In this document: one piece after another, positions 6,059-11,052 of the stretch
Position numbering within the stretch: position 1 is the first letter of the stretch
Layout: every line of letters begins with the position of its first letter
NCBI GenBank assembly: GCA_903893335.1
Contig: CAITLX010000144.1
Coordinates: 1 to 11,052, forward strand
Reading direction: 5' to 3'
Length of the DNA: 11,052 bases
From: an uncultured delta proteobacterium
GTDB taxonomy: Bacteria > Myxococcota_A > Polyangia > Polyangiales > Polyangiaceae
Position numbers and translations under genes: made by a program
Notes under the pieces: generated by a model
What the model was told of the DNA's origin: nothing
Database searches by the model: none
Seen by the model: the letters and a program-made list of their open reading frames with translations, nothing else

Positions 6059-7947
6059 CCCTCGGCGACGACCGCGCTCTTGAGCGGCACGCCGCCGTAC
6101 AGCCGCTCGGCGACGCCGACGAGCTCGCCGCACGCGCCGGCGCCGAGGTCGTGCTGCTCGCGCGGGTCGTCGAGCACGTCCCAGCAGTGCCACGTCGCGT
6201 CCCACTCGCGCGCCTCGAGCTTGCGCCGGCCCTGCATCACGCCCCAGTTGCGGAAGGCGCAGCCCCAGATCGTCGTGCAGTTGGTCAGCGGCATCGGCCC
6301 CGCGGCGCGACGCGCCCCGAGCAGGCTGGTGCCCAGCATCTTCGCGCGGAAGCGCGCGAGCTCCGGCGCGGCGCCGAGCCCCAGCAGATCGAGCACCGTC
6401 GGCGCGACGTCGACGTGGAAGGTCGGCACGTCGCGCGCCGCCGCGAGCGACGCGCGCTCCGCTCCGGTGAGCGTGCCCGTCGGCGCGTCGACCCACGCGG
6501 GCACGCGGACCTCCTCGTCGTACACCGAGCCGGTGTGGCCGAGCTGGAAGTGCTCGCGGAACGCCTCGCCGTGGTCGGAGGTGTAGACGATGACCGTGCG
6601 CGCCCCGCCCGGCGTCGCGCGCACGCCGCGCACGAGGTCGCCGATGGTGCGGTCCTGCGCGTGGACGGCGTTCTTGTAATAGTTGAAGAAGGCCTCGGCG
6701 CGCTCCGGGTCCTTCGTGTTCTCGGCCGGCTGAAACGGCGCGTGGTCGGGGTCGACGCGGAACGGGAAGTGGGTGTTCGAGTACTGCACGACCGCGAAGT
6801 AGGGCTCGCGCAGCTCGCCGAGGTCGCGCAGCACGCGCTCGGTCAGAAGCTCGTCCTTCGCGCCGACGTCGATGTGCGCGTCGGGCTCGAGGTCGGTCGC
6901 GCCGCACTGGTGCGAGGTCGCCAGATCGCGCACGAACAGGCGCGCGTTGGCGAACATCGGGTGCTGGCTCGTCCAGTAGGCCGCGTCGACGCCCGCCGCG
7001 CGGGCGAAGTCGAACAAGAGCGGCGCCGAGTGGATGGCGTCGCGCGAGTCGGTCGGCGCGAGCCCCGACCAGAGCACCGCGATCGAGATCGCGGTCGTCG
7101 AGTCGTTGGCCCGCATCGCGAGCAGGGGGAGCCGATCGGGCGCCGCGGCGTCGGTCGCGGGCGTCGTCGTGCAGCCAGGCTCGTGCGCCACGCACACGAC
7201 GTCGGCGCGCACGCTCTCGGTGACGACGAGCAGCACGTTGCGCGCGGGGTGCGGGGCCGGCGCGAGCGCGGGCACGTACTCGGGGTGGCGCAGCCCCGGC
7301 CGCACGTGCTTCGGGCCACCGCCGGCCATCGCGCGCACGAGCCCTCCGAACGCGTGCAGGTAGATGACGTCGGGCGTCGCCCCCTGCGCCGCCGCGTACG
7401 AGCAGGGCAGGACGAACGGCGCCACGAGCGCGACGGGCATCACCCACGCGGCCAGCCGCGCGCGCGAGCGTGTCGGCCGCACCCAGCGCCGCGCCACCGC
7501 CACCAGCGCCCAGGCGAGCACGAAGGGGGCGACCAGCGCGCGCACCAGGTGCGGCAGGTCGGCGCGGATCTGCCCGCCGAGGCTCTGCGGCAGCGAGGTG
7601 CCGAACAGCGTCGCGTCGAGGTTGAGGTAGGTCGCGTACTGCTCGTAGAAGTAGCGCTGGATGCCGAGCGCCGCGGTCGCGCAGACGACGAGCAGCAGCG
7701 CGGCGAGGTGTCGCAGCGCGCCTCGCCGACGCGCCGCGACGAGCGCGAGCGCCCCCCAGAACGCGAGGCTCTCGACGAACGACGCGGCGTAGCTCGCGAC
7801 GTGCGGCGCATCGAGCGCGAGCAGCCTCGGGCCGCGGCGCCACGCGTCGTCGGCCACGACCGCCAGCGCGGGGAGCGCGAGCAGCAGCGGGACGGCCGCG
7901 CGCCGCAGGCGCGCGAGGGAGCGCAGGGTCAGGCGTCGGTGAGCCAC
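6052..7947 (-). CDS. Membrane-anchored sulfatase-superfamily enzyme (LTA synthase / phosphoglycerol or phosphoethanolamine transferase-like)
   Basis: The protein has 631 residues. Residues 1-190 contain about five membrane segments (near 18-32, 53-71, 80-96, 135-153 and 166-182), as in LtaS, MdoB and EptA-type enzymes. The outer catalytic domain (PF00884) begins at RNVLLVVTESVRAD (236-249), with Glu244 as a metal ligand. The expected nucleophile region is RANDSTTAISIAVLWSG (279-295), where Ser283, Thr284 or Thr285 would take the EptA Thr place. Other ligands are Asp458-His459 in YTSDHGEAF and His471 in LGHTGSVYDEEVRVPAW. There is no C-x-P-x-R formylglycine motif, so transfer of a phospho-headgroup is more likely than sulfate-ester hydrolysis. 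The GTG at 7947 is the only sensible start; it overlaps the mlaE end by 19 bp and has no Shine-Dalgarno sequence, implying coupling. The substrate is unknown. Confidence 0.87.
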   Translation of the reverse strand: MAHRRLTLRSLARLRRAAVPLLLALPALAVVADDAWRRGPRLLALDAPHVASYAASFVESLAFWGALALVAARRRGALRHLAALLLVVCATAALGIQRYFYEQYATYLNLDATLFGTSLPQSLGGQIRADLPHLVRALVAPFVLAWALVAVARRWVRPTRSRARLAAWVMPVALVAPFVLPCSYAAAQGATPDVIYLHAFGGLVRAMAGGGPKHVRPGLRHPEYVPALAPAPHPARNVLLVVTESVRADVVCVAHEPGCTTTPATDAAAPDRLPLLAMRANDSTTAISIAVLWSGLAPTDSRDAIHSAPLLFDFARAAGVDAAYWTSQHPMFANARLFVRDLATSHQCGATDLEPDAHIDVGAKDELLTERVLRDLGELREPYFAVVQYSNTHFPFRVDPDHAPFQPAENTKDPERAEAFFNYYKNAVHAQDRTIGDLVRGVRATPGGARTVIVYTSDHGEAFREHFQLGHTGSVYDEEVRVPAWVDAPTGTLTGAERASLAAARDVPTFHVDVAPTVLDLLGLGAAPELARFRAKMLGTSLLGARRAAGPMPLTNCTTIWGCAFRNWGVMQGRRKLEAREWDATWHCWDVLDDPREQHDLGAGACGELVGVAERLYGGVPLKSAVVAEGY

Positions 7948-8756
7948 GAGGTGAGGACGTAGTTGGAGACCAGGATGGCGACGGCGCTCTGCACCACGGC
8001 GCGCGTGGTCGCCTGACCGACGCCGCGAGCGCCGCCGGACGCGTAGAAGCCCTGCCGGCACGCGATGGCCGCGATGAGGAACCCGAACACGGTGGACTTG
8101 ATGATGCCCATCGCCAGGTCCTTCGGAACCGCCATCGAGCGCACCTTGTCGACGAAGATGCCGGGGTCGACGCGCAGCCACTCGACCGCCACGAGCCACG
8201 CGCCCGCCATGCCGACGCAGGAGTAGAGGACGCACAGCAGGGGGAGCATCGCGACGGCGGCGACCAGGCGCGGCGCGAGCAGGTACTGCACCGGGCTGAC
8301 GCCCATCGTCGTGATGGCGTCGATCTGCTCGGTGATGCGCATGTTGCCGAGCTCGGCGGCCCACGCGCTGCCCGCGCGCGCGGTCACCATGATGGCGGCG
8401 AACACGGGGCTGATCTCGCGGGTGAGCGAGAGCGCGACGATGCCGCCGACGAGCCCCTCGGCCTGGAACGTCTTGAGGCTGTGCACCGTCTGCAGCGCGA
8501 GCACCATGCCGCTGAAGGTCCCGGTCAGCGCGACGATGAAGATCGACTCGACGCCGATGAACTCCATCGCCGCGAGGATCTGCCCGAAGCGAAACGGCGG
8601 CCGCACCAGCCAGGCGAGCGTCTCGATCGTGAGCGAGACCGTGGTGCCGATGCCGTCGAGCGCGTCGACCACGGGCGCGACGAGGCTGCGCGCGGGGCGC
8701 GTGCGCTGAGCGGCGGGGGCGCCGGAGGGGGGTGGCTTGGCGTTCTCGGCGGGCAC
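7929..8756 (-). CDS. mlaE: MlaE-family ABC lipid-transport permease
   Basis: MlaE is the inner-membrane permease of the MCE-linked ABC system (with MlaF, MlaD and others) that moves phospholipids between inner and outer membranes. The protein has 275 residues, and the C-terminal 225 match the family throughout: RPPFRFGQI then FIGVESIFIVALTGTFSGMVLALQ, SLTREISPVFAAIMVTARAGSAWAAELGNMRITEQIDA, the MGVSP-x-x-YL-x-x-PR segment, GIIKSTVFGFLIAAIACRQGF and a final VGQATTRAVV plus membrane segment. The first 40 residues are Pro/Ala-rich and poorly conserved. The GTG at 8756 is preferred over a TTG at 8837: it has a GGAG (8763-8766, minus strand) 6 nt upstream, and the TTG would lie upstream of the likely promoter. 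No mlaF or mlaD gene is seen here; instead the sulfatase-like gene follows directly. Confidence 0.93.
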   Translation of the reverse strand: MPAENAKPPPSGAPAAQRTRPARSLVAPVVDALDGIGTTVSLTIETLAWLVRPPFRFGQILAAMEFIGVESIFIVALTGTFSGMVLALQTVHSLKTFQAEGLVGGIVALSLTREISPVFAAIMVTARAGSAWAAELGNMRITEQIDAITTMGVSPVQYLLAPRLVAAVAMLPLLCVLYSCVGMAGAWLVAVEWLRVDPGIFVDKVRSMAVPKDLAMGIIKSTVFGFLIAAIACRQGFYASGGARGVGQATTRAVVQSAVAILVSNYVLTSWLTDA

Positions 8757-8762
8757 GGTCGG

Positions 8763-8780
8763 CTCCGACGCGCGTCGGAG
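8763..8780. repeat. Perfect 18-bp palindrome in the mlaE leader
   Basis: CTCCGACGCGCGTCGGAG equals its own reverse complement. It lies between the putative mlaE -10 element and the GTG start. In mlaE mRNA it could fold as a 7-bp stem with a GCGC loop. The 3' arm holds the GGAG ribosome-binding sequence and the 5' arm holds the complementary CUCC, so folding would hide the binding site. On DNA it could instead be an operator for a dimeric repressor. Confidence 0.6.
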
Positions 8781-8785
8781 GGAGG

Positions 8786-8791
8786 GTTGTA
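8786..8791 (-). promoter_or_regulatory. Possible -10 element for mlaE and the sulfatase-like gene
   Basis: On the minus strand, TACAAC (8791 down to 8786) is the only AT-rich hexamer upstream of mlaE. A start about 6 nt further on would fall at about 8779-8780, the outer edge of the 18-bp palindrome, so the message would begin with that hairpin. No clear -35 hexamer is seen. Confidence 0.35.
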
Positions 8792-8825
8792 CCAGAGGGG
8801 GACCGGCGACGCCCCGGGGAAGACG

Positions 8826-8856
8826 TTGCCCCGGCAAGCCGTAGACGGGCTAGGAT
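8826..8856 (+). promoter_or_regulatory. Possible promoter of the cysteine-rich lipoprotein gene
   Basis: TAGGAT (8851-8856) is a -10-like hexamer ending 8 nt before the ATG at 8865. TTGCCC (8826-8831), 19 nt further upstream, could serve as a -35, slightly far away. The -35 lies inside an inverted repeat TTGCC-CC-GGCAA (8826-8837), a possible operator. Transcription from this -10 would start almost on the ATG, giving a leaderless message, in keeping with the lack of a Shine-Dalgarno sequence. Confidence 0.35.
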
Positions 8857-8864
8857 TTCCCACC

Positions 8865-10022
8865 ATGCGCCTCTCCCTCGCCTCGCTCCTCGCCCTCGCG
8901 CTCTCGACCTCCGCGGCTGCCTGCGGCAGCACCTCCGACGATGGTCTGAACGGCCCCGACGCGGACGCGGGCGAGACGGGCCCCACGCTCGCCGAGCTTC
9001 CCGCGAAGGTCGCGACGGCGCAGTGCGCCGCGCTCACCGCGTGCGTCGGCCCGCTCGTCGACCTCTTCCTCGGCGGCTCGGACTGCGAGGCGCGCGTGAA
9101 GAAGCAGATCGACAACAGCGACATCTCGCAGTGGCAGGCGGCGCTCGACGCGGGCAAGGCGACCTACCACCCGAGCAAGGCGCAGGCGTGCATCGACACG
9201 TTCGCCAACGGCGGGTGCGCCGCGCTCTCGTCGCGCGACCCCGACGCGTGCGTCGCCGCGTTCGACGGCACCGTCACGCTCGGAGGCGCCTGCACCTACT
9301 CGTTCGAGTGCACCGGCAAGGCGTTCTGCAAGGCCGACGCGACCTGTCCGGGCGTGTGCAGCGCCCGGCTCACCGTCGGCCAGACGTGCAAGGTCGACGA
9401 CGACTGCCAGGACGGCCTCAGCTGCGACAAGGACTCGAAGCTCTGCACGCAGCGCGGCGGCCTCAACGAGGTGTGCAAGGGGCCGACCGCGCCCGACTGC
9501 GCGACGGGGCTCATGTGCTACGGCAGCGACGATCAGAAGTCGCCCCCCGTCGCCGGGACGTGCAAGGCGGTCTCCACCGTGTTCGCGGGGGCCGAGGGCG
9601 CGTCGTGCTCGTTCGACGGCAAGAGCGGGCCGCTCTGCGCGACCGGGCTGATGTGCGCGTTCCAGTCGGCCGACCAGGCGGGCCTGCACGCGAGCTGCGT
9701 GAAGCCGGTCGCGAGCGGCGCGGCGTGCAAGGCCTCGATCCCGAGCATGTGCCCGAAGGGCGAGTACTGCGACGCGCCGAAGTACTCCGGCTCCGGCCCG
9801 CTCACGCTCGACGGGCACTGCGTCGCGCTGCCCACCGACGGTCAGGCTTGCGCGCAGGCGCTCGCTGCGACCGACGCGTGCGCCCCCGACACGGTCTGCG
9901 ACAGCGCCGGCACCTGCCACGCGATCGCCGCCAACGGCGCGGCGTGCACCTTCGACGACGCGTGCTGGAGCGCCTCCTGCCAGTCGGGCAAGTGCCAGGC
10001 CCACACGGCCTGCACGCCCTGA
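8865..10022 (+). CDS. Cysteine-rich lipoprotein with Dickkopf-like disulfide repeats
   Basis: The protein has 385 residues. A signal peptide ends in SAAAC (Cys20), a slightly atypical lipobox, followed by a short acidic, Gly-rich linker (GSTSDDGLNGPDADAGE). I count 37 cysteines in all. An N-terminal region (about 40-140) has sparse cysteines and may be helical. From about residue 140 the pattern G-x-x-C...C...GL-x-C...C repeats about five times (for example GQTCKVDDDCQDGLSCDKDSKLC spread over residues 176-198, and the last one at the C-terminus), like the small disulfide knots of Dickkopf or EGF-like modules. Proteins of this make-up are numerous in myxobacteria and are of unknown role. It is most likely exposed on the outer membrane or in the periplasm, needing oxidative folding. 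It diverges from mlaE and converges with tsaE, leaving only 7 bp. Confidence 0.88.
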   Translation: MRLSLASLLALALSTSAAACGSTSDDGLNGPDADAGETGPTLAELPAKVATAQCAALTACVGPLVDLFLGGSDCEARVKKQIDNSDISQWQAALDAGKATYHPSKAQACIDTFANGGCAALSSRDPDACVAAFDGTVTLGGACTYSFECTGKAFCKADATCPGVCSARLTVGQTCKVDDDCQDGLSCDKDSKLCTQRGGLNEVCKGPTAPDCATGLMCYGSDDQKSPPVAGTCKAVSTVFAGAEGASCSFDGKSGPLCATGLMCAFQSADQAGLHASCVKPVASGAACKASIPSMCPKGEYCDAPKYSGSGPLTLDGHCVALPTDGQACAQALAATDACAPDTVCDSAGTCHAIAANGAACTFDDACWSASCQSGKCQAHTACTP

Positions 10023-10029
10023 GCCTGCG

Positions 10030-10503
10030 TCAGCCGCAGCGCGCCGCGAGCGCGCGGACGACCTCGTCGGCGCGCTCGCCCGTCGAGCGTACGCGCGCGT
10101 GCCTGCCCGCAGCGTCGTGATCGAGCTCGACCACGATCGCGTCGCCCCCGAGCGCGTCGACGAAGGGCGCGGCCCACTCGGCCACGACCAGCGCCCCCTC
10201 GGCGCGCCGCTCGCGCAGCCCGAGCGGCTCGAGCTCGTCCGCGCCGCCGAGGCGGTAGACGTCGGCGTGCGCGATGGGGATGCGCCCCGGAAGCTCGTGC
10301 ACCAGCGTGAACGTCGGGCTCGTGACCGCGATGTCGCGGGGCACGCCGAGAGCGCGCGCGAGCGCGCGGGCGAGGAACGTCTTGCCCGCGCCGAGCCCGC
10401 CGGACAGCACGAGCAGGTCGCCCGGCCCGAGCGCAGCCGCGAGCGCGCAGGCGAGGCGCACCGTCGCGCGGCGCGTCGGCAGGCGCAGCAGCAGGTCGCT
10501 CAC
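10030..10503 (-). CDS. tsaE: tRNA threonylcarbamoyladenosine biosynthesis ATPase TsaE
   Basis: TsaE is the P-loop ATPase that works with TsaB and TsaD to make t6A37 on ANN-decoding tRNAs in the cytoplasm. The protein has 157 residues, the usual length. Visible motifs are the Walker A SGGLGAGKTFLARALARALG (34-53), SPTFTLVHEL (62-71), HADVYRL (79-85) and VAEWA (107-111). The GTG at 10503 is set by a strong Shine-Dalgarno GAGGAG (10517 to 10512 on the minus strand) 8 nt upstream. That site lies within the last codons of the upstream gene, whose TGA overlaps this GTG (GTGA), so the two are coupled. It converges on the cysteine-rich lipoprotein gene with no terminator visible between them. Confidence 0.96.
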   Translation of the reverse strand: MSDLLLRLPTRRATVRLACALAAALGPGDLLVLSGGLGAGKTFLARALARALGVPRDIAVTSPTFTLVHELPGRIPIAHADVYRLGGADELEPLGLRERRAEGALVVAEWAAPFVDALGGDAIVVELDHDAAGRHARVRSTGERADEVVRALAARCG

Positions 10504-11052
10504 CTTCGCGGCTCCTCGCGGACGATGACAGCGCGCGCGAGCGCGCGCCCCCCCGCGAAGCCGCGCGCGTCGGTCGTCCAGAGCTCCGTCGTCGCCTCGG
10601 CGAGCGCGCCGACGATCGCCCGGTGGCGCGCCTCGACCTCGCCGGGTCGATCGGCGTCCCCCCCGCCGACGGCCGCGAACGCCGCGACGACGAGCCTCGC
10701 GGCGTCGTGCGCGAGCGCCGCGGTGAACGAGGGCGGCTCGCCGTGCCCCGCGAGCCACGCGACGCTCGCGGGGTCGCTCGCCACGAGCGGAAACCGGCCC
10801 GCCGACGCGACGAGCACCCGCGGGCCGCGCGCGGGGCTCGCGCCGTGCGCCGCTGCGTCGAGCCCGAGAGCGACGAACCCCGCGACCCCCGCGGACGAAG
10901 CCTCGGCGAGCAGGTCGTCCGCGCACCGCGCGCCGCCGAGCACGAGCACGCCTGCCGACCTGCGCCCGCGCAGCGCCGCGACGGGGAACCGACGCTCGCC
11001 CGCCTGCGCCGGCGCGGCGTCGCACGCGACCGCGTCCGCCTCGTCGCCCGCG
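10500..11052 (-). CDS. C-terminal part of an unrecognised protein, possibly periplasmic-binding-protein-like (5' end outside window)
   Basis: An open frame enters from the right edge and ends in a TGA that overlaps the tsaE start. About 183 codons are visible, with normal codon use for this region. The part seen alternates short hydrophobic strands and helices (SAGVLVLGG, GVAGFVALGLDAA, RVLVASAGRF) and ends with a pattern SFTAALAHDAARLVVAAF ... LWTTDARGFAGGRALARAVIV. This recalls the last part of type I periplasmic binding proteins (Leu/Ile/Val-binding or LpoA-like), in which a helix with HDA is followed by a G-x-G turn near the end. The match is by impression only, and catalytic features are not expected in that fold. 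A GTG at 10949 could serve as an internal start, but the frame continues upstream with similar composition, so I treat the gene as partial. Confidence 0.6.
   Translation of the reverse strand, partial: AGDEADAVACDAAPAQAGERRFPVAALRGRRSAGVLVLGGARCADDLLAEASSAGVAGFVALGLDAAAHGASPARGPRVLVASAGRFPLVASDPASVAWLAGHGEPPSFTAALAHDAARLVVAAFAAVGGGDADRPGEVEARHRAIVGALAEATTELWTTDARGFAGGRALARAVIVREEPRR

Noticed and set aside
4595..7843. 1082-residue minus-strand open frame
   Set aside because: It is a GC-driven shadow of coaD and the acyltransferase gene (antisense) and of the sulfatase-like gene (other frame), Arg/Ala-rich with no motifs.
6052..7947. FGE-like protein (1231-2031) as activator of the sulfatase-like enzyme
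   Set aside because: The FGE-like protein lacks the catalytic cysteines and the sulfatase-like enzyme lacks the C/S-x-P-x-R target, so the pair cannot work as a formylglycine system.
5128..7962. 944-residue plus-strand open frame
   Set aside because: It overlaps the acyltransferase gene in another frame and is antisense to the sulfatase-like gene; composition is Arg/Ala/Val-rich with no domain.
8757..8837. TTG at 8837 as the mlaE start, adding 27 residues
   Set aside because: The added part is unlike the family, lies upstream of the likely -10 and includes the palindrome. The GTG at 8756 has a GGAG at good distance.
1..11052. tRNA or rRNA genes, CRISPR arrays, insertion sequences, integrases, toxin-antitoxin or known defence operons
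   Set aside because: I looked on both strands and saw no tandem spaced repeats, transposase or recombinase motifs, cloverleaf-like segments or shifts in base composition. The WYL-exonuclease alone does not make a defence island.

Overview
The window is very GC-rich, almost fully coding, and packed with GC-skewed third codon positions. The gene content suggests a myxobacterium-type organism (Myxococcota, probably Polyangia). The indicators are an Asp-box beta-propeller of a type common in myxobacterial genomes, a cysteine-rich lipoprotein, an FGE-fold secreted protein, frequent GTG/TTG starts and very short gaps. This taxonomic call is inference; no rRNA or other marker is present.

Layout, left to right. 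(1) A minus-strand secreted Asp-box propeller protein runs off the left edge (1-1178). (2) Diverging from it, 52 bp away, is a secreted protein with a formylglycine-generating-enzyme fold but without the catalytic cysteines (1231-2031). (3) A tight plus-strand cluster follows: a DEDDh 3'-5' exonuclease with a WYL-like tail (2097-2978), a lipoprotein with TPR-like and degenerate pepsin-like domains (2975-4324, ATGA overlap), coaD (4336-4836, TTG start) and a membrane acyltransferase-3 (4859-6058). (4) Converging on it with a 7-bp tail overlap is a minus-strand pair: an MlaE-type lipid-transport permease (7929-8756) and a membrane-anchored sulfatase/phosphoglycerol-transferase-like enzyme (6052-7947), overlapping by 19 bp. 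(5) A 108-bp divergent promoter region separates mlaE from a plus-strand cysteine-rich lipoprotein (8865-10022). (6) After 7 bp comes the convergent minus-strand pair tsaE (10030-10503) and an upstream partial gene that resembles the end of a periplasmic binding protein (10500-11052).

Functional theme. Apart from the housekeeping genes coaD (CoA synthesis) and tsaE (tRNA t6A modification) and the exonuclease, everything is exported, membrane-bound or a lipoprotein, and four genes could act on envelope lipids or polymers. I see no mobile element, CRISPR array, tRNA, rRNA or recognisable defence island, and no stretch over about 110 bp without a gene. The most interesting points are the exonuclease-WYL fusion, the two-lobed pepsin-like lipoprotein whose first active-site Asp is Ala, the mlaE plus sulfatase pairing, and a perfect 18-bp palindrome in the mlaE leader that would bury its Shine-Dalgarno sequence.
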